From positions 62,001-126,000 of the forward strand of contig QCID01000001.1 of assembly GCA_003216895.1 (NCBI GenBank): 64,000 nt of DNA. Direction: 5' to 3'. The position numbers were made by a program, and so were the translations under genes. Below the pieces are notes generated by a model. That model did not search any database. It was not told where the DNA came from and worked only from the letters and a program-made list of their open reading frames with translations. This document shows positions 26,030 to 37,017 of this stretch, one piece after another (the first letter of the stretch is position 1; each line of letters starts with the position of its first letter). The stretch is from Prochlorococcus sp. AG-402-K04 (lineage in GTDB: Bacteria > Cyanobacteriota > Cyanobacteriia > PCC-6307 > Cyanobiaceae).

Positions 26030-26939
26030 TCCTAACTATTGGTCTTTATTAGGTGTCTCTCCAGAATGTGGTTCTGAAGAGCTTAAGTCTGCCTTTAGGA
26101 AAGAGGCAAGAAAGTGGCATCCTGATTTAAATAAAAATGATGTCAACGCAGAGGAAAGATTTAAATTAATTAATGAAGCCTATGCGATTCTCAGCGATCC
26201 TAAAAAGAGAAAAGAATGGGAAAGACAAAATGATAAACACAAAGATATTTTTGATAATAGATTTCCAACTTTTGAGGAGTATTTAGATGTTGTATTAGGA
26301 ATAAGAGCAAATTTACAACAAGAAGTTGATGATATTGATGATCAATATTCTGAACCTTCTGAAGTCGACTATGAAAAATTTGAAGAAACTAATTTTAATG
26401 AATATATTCCTACAACAAGTGAACCAACTCCACCACCAACTTTAATTTATGAAGATCAAGAATCAATTGTTGAAATCTCACCAGAGCAAGCTCTCTATGG
26501 TTCTTCAGTTGAAATCCAGTTACAAGATGGAACTCAAGTAGAAGTTTTGACCCCGCCATTCGCTGGAGATGGATGGAGATTACGAATAGAGGGCGCAGCA
26601 ATTGGTTGTCGTGACCATTTTGTTCAATTAAAGGTACAAACGGATGATGGTTTAAGAATTGATGGCCTAAGAGTTATGTATCGTCTCGAATTATTTCCAC
26701 ATGATGCTTTATTAGGATGCGCAGTAGATATTCCAACTCTAAATGGCTCGGTAACATTACAAGTACCTCCTAATTCTTCAACAGGGAGGTTGTTAAGACT
26801 TAGAGGACGTGGATTGGAATATGAAGAATATCGTGGCGATCAAATTGTTGAAATAATTATTGTTTTACCGGATAATTTAAGTGATTCTGAAATTGCATTA
26901 TATCAACGATTAAATGAACTATCTATGGAGAATTATTAG
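26013..26939 (+). CDS. dnaJ: DnaJ-class co-chaperone
   Basis: A 308-aa J-protein. The J-domain is N-terminal (about residues 8-72) with HPD at 36-38 and typical YWSLLGVSP and FKLINEAYAILSDP helices. The long Gly/Phe linker and zinc-finger repeats of full-length DnaJ are missing. A C-terminal peptide-binding region starts at about 160 with VEISPEQALYGSSVEI. That makes it a type II/CbpA-like J-protein. It starts inside the last 17 bp of dnaK, so it is very probably the dedicated partner of that DnaK. Confidence 0.9.
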   Translation: MTTTVDPNYWSLLGVSPECGSEELKSAFRKEARKWHPDLNKNDVNAEERFKLINEAYAILSDPKKRKEWERQNDKHKDIFDNRFPTFEEYLDVVLGIRANLQQEVDDIDDQYSEPSEVDYEKFEETNFNEYIPTTSEPTPPPTLIYEDQESIVEISPEQALYGSSVEIQLQDGTQVEVLTPPFAGDGWRLRIEGAAIGCRDHFVQLKVQTDDGLRIDGLRVMYRLELFPHDALLGCAVDIPTLNGSVTLQVPPNSSTGRLLRLRGRGLEYEEYRGDQIVEIIIVLPDNLSDSEIALYQRLNELSMENY

Positions 26940-26995
26940 AAACATATTGTTTATTCATTTTATCGATTTATAATTATATCGGTTATTAATTTCCT

Positions 26996-27388
26996 ATGTT
27001 AGTTCATGTCCTTTTGTATGAAGCGGGGACTGAAAGTGAAGGTATACATTCCCTTGAACTTAAAGGTTCAACAGTAATCCTTATGTTCGAAGATAAGGAC
27101 GATGCTGAAAGATATTGTGGCCTTTTAGAAGCTCAAGACTTCCCAACCCCATCTGTTGAGGAGTTGACGAGGAGAGATATTGAGGCCTTTTGTGTTGAAG
27201 CTGGGTATGAGGCGCGCTTTGTCGAAAAAGGCTTTATTCCAAGTACAGATGAAGAGCGGCTTATGATCTCACCGCCACTTTCTAATTTAGAAGTAGGAAA
27301 TTGGAATAATCAAGATAATATAAATCAACAATCCTCATCTAGTGAACAACTTGAAGATATAAAAAAACGTTTAGAAAATCTCTTATGA
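26996..27388 (+). CDS. DUF3110 family protein
   Basis: A 130-aa soluble protein. The N-terminal VHVLLYEAGTESEGIHSLEL and the FEDKDDAERYCGLLEAQDFP segment match my memory of DUF3110, a cyanobacterial and plastid-lineage family of unknown function. The C-terminal 40 residues are polar and disordered-looking. It lies 56 bp after dnaJ and its stop overlaps the murQ start by 4 bp (ATGA). Confidence 0.8.
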   Translation: MLVHVLLYEAGTESEGIHSLELKGSTVILMFEDKDDAERYCGLLEAQDFPTPSVEELTRRDIEAFCVEAGYEARFVEKGFIPSTDEERLMISPPLSNLEVGNWNNQDNINQQSSSSEQLEDIKKRLENLL

Positions 27389-28317
27389 TTAATTTAAAGA
27401 ATGATTCGAAAAATAATAATTATCGAATTCTAACTGAGCATATAAATATTACATCCAATGAATTGGACACAAAATCAACAAATGAAATAGTTAATATTTT
27501 TTCTGAAGCTGATAAAGAACCTCAAAAGGCTGTCAGAAAAGCTATTCCAGCAATAGTTAATGCTATTGATGAGATTACAGAAAGACTTAAATCCAATGGT
27601 AGATTGTTTTATATTGGTACTGGTACTTCAGGAAGATTAGGTATACTTGATGCCTCAGAATGCCCTCCAACTTTTTGTACGAATACAGATTTGGTTCAAG
27701 GAATTATCGCTGGAGGTTTACCATCACTAACAAGAAGTTCTGAATCTCTAGAAGATGTACCTGAGATTGCTATCTCTGATCTCAAAGATAGAAATTTTTC
27801 AAATAGAGATGTCTTAATAGGCATAACAGCTAGTGGAAGAACTCCATATGTTTTAGGAGCATTAAAATATTCCAAAAGTATAAATGCACTAACTATTTCT
27901 ATTTCATCCGTTCCAGAAAGTGATTCAACTTTAGATAATGATATAGATATCAGGCTTATTACAGGACCAGAGATTCTTGCTGGCTCAACAAGATTAAAAG
28001 CTGGAACAGCTACAAAAATGGCTTTAAACATAATTTCGACATCTGTAATGATTAAATTAGGAAAGGTTTATGGCAATAGAATGATTGATCTATCAGTAAG
28101 CAACGATAAATTAATGGATAGAGCAATTGGTATTTTATTTGATCTTGGTTCAGTTGATAGAGAAACTGCTATACAACTTTTAAAGAAAACAAATGGTTCC
28201 GTAAAATTATCTTTATTAATCGCTTTGTCTGATATGGATATTATTAAGGCTAGGCAATTACTTAATGATTCTAATGGCAATTTACGAACAGCACTAATTA
28301 AAGTTAATGATTACTAA
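27385..28317 (+). CDS. murQ: N-acetylmuramic acid 6-phosphate etherase MurQ
   Basis: A 310-aa SIS-domain enzyme that splits the lactyl ether of MurNAc 6-phosphate to GlcNAc 6-phosphate and lactate in cell-wall recycling. The signature YIGTGTSGRLGILDASECPP and the later GITASGRTPYVLGALKYSK SIS motif are clear. It is translationally coupled to DUF3110 by the ATGA overlap. Confidence 0.94.
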   Translation: MINLKNDSKNNNYRILTEHINITSNELDTKSTNEIVNIFSEADKEPQKAVRKAIPAIVNAIDEITERLKSNGRLFYIGTGTSGRLGILDASECPPTFCTNTDLVQGIIAGGLPSLTRSSESLEDVPEIAISDLKDRNFSNRDVLIGITASGRTPYVLGALKYSKSINALTISISSVPESDSTLDNDIDIRLITGPEILAGSTRLKAGTATKMALNIISTSVMIKLGKVYGNRMIDLSVSNDKLMDRAIGILFDLGSVDRETAIQLLKKTNGSVKLSLLIALSDMDIIKARQLLNDSNGNLRTALIKVNDY

Positions 28318-28405
28318 ATTATGTTTAATTAAACTTTAGCTATTCATAATATACTTTCTGCATTAAATTTTAAAACAGTTATTATATAAAAAAATTATTA
28401 GAACT

Positions 28406-28843
28406 ATGTCTAAAGTGTTGATGGATACAGATAAAGGCCAATTGACTATTGACCTGTTTGATAAGGATGCTCCCAAAACAGTAGAAAACTTTTTGAAGCT
28501 TGTTAAAGAGGGCTTTTACGATGGCCTTTCTTTCCACAGAGTCATTAATGGGTTTATGGCACAAGGCGGATGTCCAAATACCCGAGAAGGATCAAGAGGC
28601 ATCCCTGGAACTGGAGGCCCTGGTTACTCTATTAATTGTGAAATTAATTCAAACAAACATGTCGCTGGTTCTCTTTCTATGGCACACGCAGGAAAAGATA
28701 CTGGCGGTAGTCAATTCTTTTTAGTTCATGCTCCACAACCTCATCTGGATGGAGTACATACAGTTTTTGGTAAAACTGATGATATGAAAATTCTACTATC
28801 TATTGCTAATGGTACAAAGATTAATAGTATAAGTATTATCTAA
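28406..28843 (+). CDS. Cyclophilin-type peptidyl-prolyl isomerase
   Basis: A 145-aa minimal cyclophilin. The conserved core [26 protein letters not shown] and [17 protein letters not shown] includes the catalytic Arg and the active-site Phe, Gln and His positions. No signal peptide is seen, so it is cytosolic. The tail after GKTDDM is a little shortened and diverged from the usual VFGxV...G end. It follows murQ by 88 bp. Confidence 0.9.
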   Translation: MSKVLMDTDKGQLTIDLFDKDAPKTVENFLKLVKEGFYDGLSFHRVINGFMAQGGCPNTREGSRGIPGTGGPGYSINCEINSNKHVAGSLSMAHAGKDTGGSQFFLVHAPQPHLDGVHTVFGKTDDMKILLSIANGTKINSISII

Positions 28844-28844
28844 T

Positions 28845-28866
28845 AAAATTATTATTTAATAATTTT
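28845..28866. terminator. AT-only palindrome between cyclophilin and ribBA genes
   Basis: AAAATTATTA and TAATAATTTT form a perfect 10-bp inverted repeat around TT. It begins 2 bp after the cyclophilin stop and ends 5 bp before the ribBA stop on the other strand. Position between convergent genes suggests a bidirectional terminator, though a GC-free stem is weak. Confidence 0.5.
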
Positions 28867-28871
28867 GATAA

Positions 28872-30557
28872 TTAATACCATTCAATAGTACTTGTTTTAT
28901 CTTTTAAATCCCAATCAAACAATGGCGAATTTTCAATATTTGAAAGTTCGCCAATTTTTTTCTCTTCAATTAATAAATTTGAAGAAGGATGTAAAAGTTT
29001 TTCATAATTATCTGTTTTAATTATTCCAATTCTTTCTGTATTGTTCCAATTACATAGTTCTTTAAGTAATAACTCCAGTAACCTTTTATCTATTAAGTTA
29101 CCTTCTAAATGGGTTTTAATATCCCTATGTCTAATATTCCATATAAATAATGGGTTTTTACATAGAGCTATCAACCTAGGAGAGTTTTGAATAGAAATAT
29201 TTAGAAAATGATTTGCTGACCATCTATTTGCCTTATCTTCAAAATGTTTTAAGTCATTATTGTCAACTTTTCCATCCCAATAGACAACAATATTTTGTCT
29301 TTCATTGCCTAAATTTGCCTTAATATTATTATCAAATAAGTGTCCTAGTTTTTCTCTTTTTACCTCCAGATACGCTGCATTGTGATCTCCAGGGCATATC
29401 ACAAGCGGTACTCTTGATTCAACCTGAAGTCCGTATCCTCCAAGTCCAGCTATCTTTCTTGGATTATTTGTTAATAACTTAAGCCTGTTTATACCTAAAT
29501 CTGTCAATATTTGAGCACCTACTCCATAGTTTCTTAAGTCTGCGGGAAAACCCAACTTCTCATTAGCTTCAACCGTATCTAATCCTCCATCTTGCAAATT
29601 ATAGGCTTTTAGTTTGTTAACTAAACCTATTCCTCTACCTTCCTGCCTTAGATAGACAACAACTCCTTCTCCTTCCTCAGATATTCTTGATAAGGCCGCT
29701 TCTAATTGAGGTCTGCAATCGCATCTTAATGATCCAAATGCATCTCCAGTTAGACACTCCGAATGCATACGCACCAATACTGGTTCTTTTAAATTATCAG
29801 GATCGCCTTTTATTATCGCTACGTGTTCTGATCCATCCAATTCGTTCTTATAACCTATTGCCTTGAAATCTCCAAATAGGCTTGGAAGTTTTGCAATTGC
29901 TTGTCTGTAGACAAATCGCTCATTTTCAAGTCGGTAATGAATTAAATCTGCAATACTAATCAATTTTAAATTTCTTTCCTGTGCATATTTTTTTAATTCT
30001 GGAAGTCTTGCCATTGAACCATCCAGATTTTGGATTTCACAGATAACACCTGCAGGAGATAGGCCAGCTAACAAAGATAAATCTACTGCTGCTTCCGTAT
30101 GTCCAGCTCTTTTTAATACGCCACCAATTTTTGCTCTTAAGGGAAAAATATGACCTGGTCTTCTTAAATCTATTGGTTTTGTTTGACTATTAAGAGCAAC
30201 TTGAATTGTTTTAGCTCTATCTTCAGCTGATATACCTGTTGATACTCCAAATTCTGGACCTGCATCGATGCTTACAGTGAATGCTGTTTGGTTGGAATCT
30301 GTATTTCTGTCGACCATTAAAGGTAGATCTAACTGGTCTAATCTTTCCCCTTGCATTGCTAGACATATTAATCCTCTAGCTTCAGTTGCCATAAAATTAA
30401 TTTGCTGAGGAGTCGCAAATTGAGCAGCACAAATTAAATCTCCTTCGTTTTCTCTCTTTTCATCATCTACAACAACAACACATTCACCGTTTCTAATAGC
30501 AGCAAGTGCATCCGCTATATCATCAAATTCAATGTCATAACAATCTTCTGATTTCAA
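28872..30557 (-). CDS. ribBA: Bifunctional RibBA (DHBP synthase / GTP cyclohydrolase II)
   Basis: A 561-aa fusion for the two entry reactions of riboflavin synthesis. The N-terminal half (to about 205) has the DHBP synthase motif [14 protein letters not shown] and [11 protein letters not shown]. The GTP cyclohydrolase II half (about 208-405) has the zinc cysteines Cys268, Cys279 and Cys281 in [14 protein letters not shown], and [21 protein letters not shown] further about 150 residues (409-561) are an extra domain with no motif I can name. It is divergent from argC across 87 bp. Confidence 0.94.
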   Translation of the reverse strand: MKSEDCYDIEFDDIADALAAIRNGECVVVVDDEKRENEGDLICAAQFATPQQINFMATEARGLICLAMQGERLDQLDLPLMVDRNTDSNQTAFTVSIDAGPEFGVSTGISAEDRAKTIQVALNSQTKPIDLRRPGHIFPLRAKIGGVLKRAGHTEAAVDLSLLAGLSPAGVICEIQNLDGSMARLPELKKYAQERNLKLISIADLIHYRLENERFVYRQAIAKLPSLFGDFKAIGYKNELDGSEHVAIIKGDPDNLKEPVLVRMHSECLTGDAFGSLRCDCRPQLEAALSRISEEGEGVVVYLRQEGRGIGLVNKLKAYNLQDGGLDTVEANEKLGFPADLRNYGVGAQILTDLGINRLKLLTNNPRKIAGLGGYGLQVESRVPLVICPGDHNAAYLEVKREKLGHLFDNNIKANLGNERQNIVVYWDGKVDNNDLKHFEDKANRWSANHFLNISIQNSPRLIALCKNPLFIWNIRHRDIKTHLEGNLIDKRLLELLLKELCNWNNTERIGIIKTDNYEKLLHPSSNLLIEEKKIGELSNIENSPLFDWDLKDKTSTIEWY

Positions 30558-30644
30558 CTTATTCCTCTTGTTTGTGGTGAAATGGTTCTTTGCTAATTAT
30601 TCTCAAATGAATATCCCATTATTCTACGAAATAACCTAGGTGTT

Positions 30645-31724
30645 ATGGCAATTAGTACATCTAAAACTGGGAGTATCGCAATTATTGGAGCATCTGGATA
30701 TGGTGGACTTCAGCTCGTTAAGTTGATTAATGAGCATCCAAACTTTGAGATTTCATCTTTAAATGGAGAGCGATCAGTAGGTAAGAGCTGGAATGAAATA
30801 AATCCTTTTATGAAACTTTTGGGGGATAAAGAGATAACCAAAAGCAATGTTGATGAAATTGCTCAAAATTCTGATTATGCGATATTGAGTCTGCCAAACG
30901 GCTTATCATCACAATTAACCCCTTTATTATTAGAAAAAGGTATTAAAGTAATTGATTTATCAGCTGATTATAGATTTAATTCATTAGATAAATGGAAGGA
31001 AGTCTATTCCAAGGAAGCTTCAAAATATCAAAGATTTGACTACGAATTATGTGAAGAGGCTATTTATGGCTTTTCAGAGGAATTTAGTAGTGAAATTTCA
31101 AAGGCAAGATTAATTGCATGTCCAGGTTGCTACCCAACCTCATCTCTTAGTGTCCTTATTCCATTCTTAAAACAAGGATTAATAGAAAGTGAAGGAATTA
31201 TTATTGATGCAAAATCTGGTACATCCGGCGGGGGTAGAAATCCAAGTGAACAACTCTTACTCTCTGAATGCTCTGAATCAATTAAGCCCTATGGAGTCAT
31301 TGGGCATAGGCATACGGCAGAGATAGAAAGAATCGCTAGTCACTTTGCTGGTCATGAAGTCAACTTGCAATTTACGCCTCATTTGGTGCCAATGGTTAGA
31401 GGTATTTTATCGACAGTTTATGCTCGTTTAAGAGATCCTGGATTAACAGCAGAAGACTGCAAAATTGTAATTGAATCTTTTTATAAAAATCAACCATTTA
31501 TTGATATTTTGCCTGTGGGTATTTATCCAGCTACTAAATGGGTTAAAAATACTAATAAAATTATGATTTCAGTTGAAGTTGATAAACGTAATGGAAGAAT
31601 AGTACTGATGAGTGTTATTGATAATCTTTTAAAAGGTCAAGCAGGGCAGGCTATACAAAATTTAAATATTATGCACGGACTTGAATCAGATATTGGTCTT
31701 CCTAAGATTACTTATTACCCCTGA
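30645..31724 (+). CDS. argC: N-acetyl-gamma-glutamyl-phosphate reductase
   Basis: A 359-aa NADPH enzyme of arginine synthesis that reduces N-acetylglutamyl phosphate to the semialdehyde. GASGYGGLQL near the N terminus is the dinucleotide loop, catalytic Cys162 lies in ACPGCYPTSS, and GHRHTAEIE supplies the conserved His. The gene converges on purN with a 17-bp overlap of the two 3' ends. Confidence 0.95.
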   Translation: MAISTSKTGSIAIIGASGYGGLQLVKLINEHPNFEISSLNGERSVGKSWNEINPFMKLLGDKEITKSNVDEIAQNSDYAILSLPNGLSSQLTPLLLEKGIKVIDLSADYRFNSLDKWKEVYSKEASKYQRFDYELCEEAIYGFSEEFSSEISKARLIACPGCYPTSSLSVLIPFLKQGLIESEGIIIDAKSGTSGGGRNPSEQLLLSECSESIKPYGVIGHRHTAEIERIASHFAGHEVNLQFTPHLVPMVRGILSTVYARLRDPGLTAEDCKIVIESFYKNQPFIDILPVGIYPATKWVKNTNKIMISVEVDKRNGRIVLMSVIDNLLKGQAGQAIQNLNIMHGLESDIGLPKITYYP

Positions 31725-32457
31725 AGCCAGTTCTTATATTCATAGCTACTTTTGCTATCGCTAAAGGTAATATTATATGTTCCATTTGTTGAATTCTTTT
31801 TGTTAAACTCTCTTTATTATCATTTTCTTGAATAGGGACTGCAGCTTGAATAATTATTGAGCCAGAATCAACTTCCTTTTTTACATAGTGAACCGTACAA
31901 CCTGTAATAGTAACCCTCTCGTCTATTGCCTGCTGTACTGCATTAATGCCTTTAAAAGAAGGTAATAGTGATGGATGTATATTAATTAGTCGGTTTATAT
32001 ATCTATTAATTAATTCTTCTCCAGCAATTCTCATCCATCCAGCCATAACAATTAGTTCTACGGATAAATCCTCCAGTTTTTTTAATACCAGCATGTCATG
32101 TTCTAATCTTGTTTGACAATCTCTATGGTTAATAATTACATAGGGTATTTTGTATTTGATAGCCTTTTTTATTGCTAAGCAATCAGGATTATTTACAATT
32201 AATATAGAAATTTCTGCATTAAGTTGGTTATTTTGAATTGATTTAATAATGTACTCAAAATTAGAGCCATTACCAGAAGCAAGGACACCTAATCTTATTT
32301 TAGGCTCAAATAAAGGGCTTTCTGAATCTAGTGGGCTAATCAGGCAATGTTCATTTAAATCATAAGATATATTGTTCTCCATATATTTTTTATTATCTTT
32401 TTTCATTAAACAATGATTATCTATAACTAAATATATGCCCTTTGGATTAAATAACAA
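31708..32457 (-). CDS. purN: Phosphoribosylglycinamide formyltransferase PurN
   Basis: Folate-dependent GAR transformylase of purine synthesis. The core begins at residue 53 with LGVLASGNGSNFEYI, followed by VIVNNPDC-type spacing, NIHPSLLPSFKG (the invariant HPSLLPSF loop) and the conserved VHYVKKEVDSGSII. The 249-aa frame has about 50 extra residues before the core. In-frame ATGs at residues 18 and 26 are also possible starts, and a normal PurN would start nearer the core. The 3' end overlaps argC. Confidence 0.9.
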   Translation of the reverse strand: MLFNPKGIYLVIDNHCLMKKDNKKYMENNISYDLNEHCLISPLDSESPLFEPKIRLGVLASGNGSNFEYIIKSIQNNQLNAEISILIVNNPDCLAIKKAIKYKIPYVIINHRDCQTRLEHDMLVLKKLEDLSVELIVMAGWMRIAGEELINRYINRLINIHPSLLPSFKGINAVQQAIDERVTITGCTVHYVKKEVDSGSIIIQAAVPIQENDNKESLTKRIQQMEHIILPLAIAKVAMNIRTGFRGNK

Positions 32458-32691
32458 TATCTAAATATAAAGACATATTTAATAGTAATGAAAGTTAATT
32501 CAACATTTAGATATCCCAAAGGTTAGATGAAAAATAACTATCAAGCTTATTTACATTTCTATTTGTCAATTACTAAACATTCGCCAATTGAAAACCATTC
32601 TTGACTAATATAAATTAAATCAATTTGTTTCACGGTTCTCTTTTGAGAGTACCTGTAACAGAACTCATTAAGGAGTATTCTCATATCAATA

Positions 32692-34290
32692 ATGGAAATA
32701 ACTGACATCTTCCAGATGAATAACAACGATAAATGGTTAAGGTACTGCGATCTTTTATTTAGCAATGATTCATTAGGCTTTTGGCTAGATATAAGCAGAA
32801 TGAATGTGGAGAAGAGTGATTTTGAAAAATTTAAGGACATTTATTCCAAAGCTTTTGATTCTTTAGAAAGTCTTGAGAATGGATCGATTGCCAATACTGA
32901 TGAAAGCAGGCAAGTTGGTCATTACTGGCTTCGAAATCCGAAGATTGCTCCAAGTAAAGAAATTTCAGACTCCATCACCAAAGAAATTCAAGACATAACA
33001 AAGTTTGGAGCATCAATATTAAATGGTGAAATAATTAACAGCGATGGGAAAAAATATACAGATGTTTTTTGGATAGGTATAGGTGGTAGTGGTTTAGGTC
33101 CGCTACTTATTAACGAGTCATTTAAGAGAGAGTCAATTGGATTGAATCTACATTTTCTAGACAATGTAGACCCCGAGGGGATTTCTCATAAATTAAATTC
33201 CATTCTTCCTAATATTGAATCAACTTTGTTTGTAGTTGTTAGTAAATCAGGTGGCACTCCTGAACCTTTGATAGGAATGGAGCAAGCCATGAAGTTTGTT
33301 CACGATAACAACCAGAACTGGTCATCTCGAGCGATAGCAATTACTACAAAAGGTAGTAAGTTAGATGCCTTAGCTGCTAGTGAAAATTGGTTAGATATCT
33401 TTGATTTACCTGATTGGGTTGGTGGAAGGACAAGTATTACTGGTGCTGTTGGCTTATTACCTGCTTCCCTAATTGGCGCTGACATTAACAAGTTTTTAGA
33501 TGGAGCATCTCAAATGGATTCTCTAACAAGAGAAAAAGATATTAAAAATAATCCAGCGGCACTTTTATCCTTGGCTTGGTACAAATCTGGAAATGGAAAA
33601 GGGTTAAGAGATATGGTTGTACTTCCCTATAGAGACAGATTACAAGTTTTCAGTAGATACCTTCAACAACTTGTGATGGAATCCTTAGGTAAGAAGTTAG
33701 ATAGAGATGGAAATCAAGTTAATCAAGGTATCGCAGTTTATGGAAATAAAGGTTCTACTGATCAGCATGCATATGTGCAGCAATTAAGAGATGGTATTGA
33801 TAATTTCTTTGTTAATTTTATTGAGATTCTCCACGATCCAGCAGAGATAGTTGAAGTAAAAAATAAACGACCTGGGGATTACTTGTCTGGATTTCTTCAA
33901 GGAACACGAGCAGCATTAACTGAAGGTGGGAGACAGAATTTGACAATCACATTTAAATCATTTGACGAGTCAAGTCTTGGGGCTTTAATTGCATTGTTTG
34001 AACGAGCAGTAAGTTTATATGCTGAATTGATTAATGTTAATGCTTACAATCAACCAGGAGTTGAAGCTGGGAAAAAAGCCGCTACAAACATAATTAATCT
34101 ACAAAAAGAAATCGAAGAACTTTTGGAAGATGGAAAAGAAAGAACTTTAAGACAAATTAATGACGCATTGTCTACTGACTCAACTGAGTCGATATATTTG
34201 ATTCTGAGAAAACTTTCTGAAAATTCAGATCATTATTTAATGAATGGTAATCAATCAAATCCAGATCAATTAATTATTTCGAAAAACTGA
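32692..34290 (+). CDS. pgi: Glucose-6-phosphate isomerase
   Basis: A 532-aa enzyme interconverting glucose 6-phosphate and fructose 6-phosphate, used in glycolysis, the oxidative pentose-phosphate route and glycogen metabolism. Clear segments are [33 protein letters not shown] and the [15 protein letters not shown] motif with the catalytic His. The gene converges on leuS with 3 bp between stops. Confidence 0.94.
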   Translation: MEITDIFQMNNNDKWLRYCDLLFSNDSLGFWLDISRMNVEKSDFEKFKDIYSKAFDSLESLENGSIANTDESRQVGHYWLRNPKIAPSKEISDSITKEIQDITKFGASILNGEIINSDGKKYTDVFWIGIGGSGLGPLLINESFKRESIGLNLHFLDNVDPEGISHKLNSILPNIESTLFVVVSKSGGTPEPLIGMEQAMKFVHDNNQNWSSRAIAITTKGSKLDALAASENWLDIFDLPDWVGGRTSITGAVGLLPASLIGADINKFLDGASQMDSLTREKDIKNNPAALLSLAWYKSGNGKGLRDMVVLPYRDRLQVFSRYLQQLVMESLGKKLDRDGNQVNQGIAVYGNKGSTDQHAYVQQLRDGIDNFFVNFIEILHDPAEIVEVKNKRPGDYLSGFLQGTRAALTEGGRQNLTITFKSFDESSLGALIALFERAVSLYAELINVNAYNQPGVEAGKKAATNIINLQKEIEELLEDGKERTLRQINDALSTDSTESIYLILRKLSENSDHYLMNGNQSNPDQLIISKN

Positions 34291-34293
34291 TTT

Positions 34294-36882
34294 CTAAATA
34301 ACTATATTCACTAATTTATTTGGAACCACAATTATCCGTTTTGGTTCTTTTCCATCTATCCATTTCTGAGCTGCATCACTTTTGATAGCTATATCCCCTA
34401 ATTCATCTTTAGATAGATTTTTACTGGCATCGATTGATCCCCTAACTTTTCCGTTAATTTGGATTATAAGTTTAAAACTATCTTGTTCAAGCGCAATCGC
34501 ATCGAATTTTGGCCATGACTGAAGATGAATACTTTGAGCATTTCCGATTGTCTTCCAAAGCTCCTCTGCAATATGAGGAGAAAATGGAGAAGTTATTTTA
34601 ACTAATATTGAAACAACATTAGTTAGAGTTTCATTACTACAGTTATTAACTATTGAACTTAGGCCATTCACAGCTTTCATAAGTTCAGATATTGCTGTAT
34701 TAAATTGAAGATTGTCCAAATCATCAGTAATTTCTTTAATAGCAATATTAATTAGACGTAAAGCTTCGCCATCTTTAGACTTTTCTTTTTCTATATTTAA
34801 TCTTGATTTACTCTTTGTTAGTTCTAAAGTATTAATAACAAATTTCCAGAGTCTCTGTATAAATCGATATTGTCCTTCAACATCTGAATCATCCCATTCT
34901 AAATCTTTTTCAGGAGGAGCTTTAAAAAGAATAAACATTCTGGCTGTGTCTGCACCATATTTATCTATGACTAATGATGGGTCTACACCATTATATTTAG
35001 ACTTTGACATCTTTTCGTAGATAATATCAATATTTTCTCCAGTTATTGGATCTTTAGGATCATTAATATCTTTAATTTGATATTTTGAGAAATATTTATT
35101 ATTATTTGGATTTTTAAAAGTAATAGCTTGGACCATTCCCTGAGTTAATAGTTTCTTAAAGGGTTCATCAATATTTAATAATCCACAGCTTTTTAGAGCT
35201 TTGGTTAAAAATCTTGAATAAAGTAAATGAAGGATTGCGTGCTCAATACCACCAACGTATTGTTTAACAGGAAGCCATTTATCTATTTCGCTTTTTATAA
35301 ATGGATTTTGTTTATTCTCAGGGTTTATATATCTTAAAAAGTACCATGATGAACACATAAAAGTGTCCATAGTGTCAGTTTCTCTTTTTGCTTCATTTCC
35401 ACATTTAGGACAACAAGTATTTATCCATTCTGTTTTTGTTGTTAAAGGTGACTTTCCTTTACCAGTTAATTTAATATCAATAGGCAGAGAAACAGGTAGA
35501 TCCTCGTCTGGGACTCTTACTTGACCGCACTTCTTACAATTAATTATCGGAATCGGACAACCCCAATATCTTTGTCTAGATATAAGCCAATCCCTTAACT
35601 TATACGTAGTTTTTGGTTTTGCCCAATTAGCATTTGAACCTAATTCAAGTATTTTTGTTTTTGCAATATCAGACTCAATTCCATTGAATGTATCTGAATT
35701 GATCATGATTCCCTTATCTACGTACTCAGCATTTAAATAATTATCATCTTCATCATTATTGGGTCTTATGACATAATTAATTGGTAAATCATATGATTTA
35801 GCAAACTTATAATCTCTACTATCATGAGCGGGAACACCCATAACAGCTCCTGTTCCATATTCCATAATCACATAATCGCCAATCCAAATAGGTATCTCTT
35901 TATTATCTGCTGGATTAATTGCATTTACTCCTAAATACATTCCAAGTTTTTTTCTACTATCTGAATTACGTTCTAGATCACTTAACTTTTCTTGTGTTTT
36001 CCTAAACTCTATTAATTGATTAATATCTTTATCATTTATTAATTGATCAATTAATGGATGATTTGAAGCTAAGACCAGATAACTTACTCCATAGATTGTA
36101 TCTATTCTTGTAGTGAAAGCTGTTATTTTTTGGTTATGATTTTTTATATCAAATGTTATTTCTGCTCCGATTGACTTGCCAATCCAATTTTTTTGCATAA
36201 TCCTGACTCTCTCTGGCCAGTCATTAAGCTGATCTAAGTCATTATTTAGATCTTCGGCAAAAGTAGTAATTCGTAGAAACCACTGGTTTAATTCCTTTTT
36301 CTCAACTTTAGCTCCAGATCTCCATGATTTACCTTCAGAATCTACTTGTTCATTTGCAAGAACAGTTTGATCAATTGGATCCCAATTTACCGTTGCTTTT
36401 TTTTGATAGGCAAGATTATTTTTATGTAATTGATTAAATATATATTGTGTCCATTTATAATAATCTTCTTTGCAAGTAGTAACTTCTTTAGACCAATCTA
36501 TTGATAATCCAAGTCGATCTAATTGATCTTTCATTTGTGAAATATTTTTATCTGTCCAGGTAGATGGACTCGTGTCTCTTTCTATTGCTGCATTTTCAGC
36601 CGGTAAACCGAAGGAATCCCATCCCATTGGATGAAGAACGTTATAGCCTTGCATCCTTTTATATCTAGCCAGTACATCTGTAATGACATAATTCCTCACG
36701 TGCCCCATATGTAAGGAACCCGATGGGTATGGGAACATTGACAAGGCGTAAAAAGTATTGTCTTTGTTTACATCAGTATTTGTTCTATAGAGCCCTTGAT
36801 TAGCCCACTCTTTTTGCCAATAAGCTTCTATCTCACGAGGCTCGTAACGCTGGTCACTAATCTCTGAAGTAGTATTATTCAA
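34294..36882 (-). CDS. leuS: Leucyl-tRNA synthetase
   Basis: An 862-aa class I synthetase. The HIGH motif is HMGH at 58-61 in [18 protein letters not shown] lies at 624-628, and an editing domain lies between ([16 protein letters not shown] and [15 protein letters not shown]). A zinc-type Cys cluster (NCKKCGQ and CCPKCGNEA) is in the insert. Length is normal for bacterial LeuRS. Confidence 0.96.
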   Translation of the reverse strand: MNNTTSEISDQRYEPREIEAYWQKEWANQGLYRTNTDVNKDNTFYALSMFPYPSGSLHMGHVRNYVITDVLARYKRMQGYNVLHPMGWDSFGLPAENAAIERDTSPSTWTDKNISQMKDQLDRLGLSIDWSKEVTTCKEDYYKWTQYIFNQLHKNNLAYQKKATVNWDPIDQTVLANEQVDSEGKSWRSGAKVEKKELNQWFLRITTFAEDLNNDLDQLNDWPERVRIMQKNWIGKSIGAEITFDIKNHNQKITAFTTRIDTIYGVSYLVLASNHPLIDQLINDKDINQLIEFRKTQEKLSDLERNSDSRKKLGMYLGVNAINPADNKEIPIWIGDYVIMEYGTGAVMGVPAHDSRDYKFAKSYDLPINYVIRPNNDEDDNYLNAEYVDKGIMINSDTFNGIESDIAKTKILELGSNANWAKPKTTYKLRDWLISRQRYWGCPIPIINCKKCGQVRVPDEDLPVSLPIDIKLTGKGKSPLTTKTEWINTCCPKCGNEAKRETDTMDTFMCSSWYFLRYINPENKQNPFIKSEIDKWLPVKQYVGGIEHAILHLLYSRFLTKALKSCGLLNIDEPFKKLLTQGMVQAITFKNPNNNKYFSKYQIKDINDPKDPITGENIDIIYEKMSKSKYNGVDPSLVIDKYGADTARMFILFKAPPEKDLEWDDSDVEGQYRFIQRLWKFVINTLELTKSKSRLNIEKEKSKDGEALRLINIAIKEITDDLDNLQFNTAISELMKAVNGLSSIVNNCSNETLTNVVSILVKITSPFSPHIAEELWKTIGNAQSIHLQSWPKFDAIALEQDSFKLIIQINGKVRGSIDASKNLSKDELGDIAIKSDAAQKWIDGKEPKRIIVVPNKLVNIVI

Positions 36883-37017
36883 GGAAGATCTCCTTCAGTA
36901 GTTGATTTGCCAATCAGATAATGTTCTCATAAATTGATGCCCAATATGCGAATAGTTCTGAAATTACTACCAGGAACGCTTTATTTTCTTAGATCATAGT
37001 TAAACAAACTTTAAATC

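Noticed and set aside
32559-32840. 93-aa minus-strand frame across the pgi start
   Set aside because: It lies antisense to the pgi N terminus. The pgi protein is complete and typical, so this is a shadow frame.
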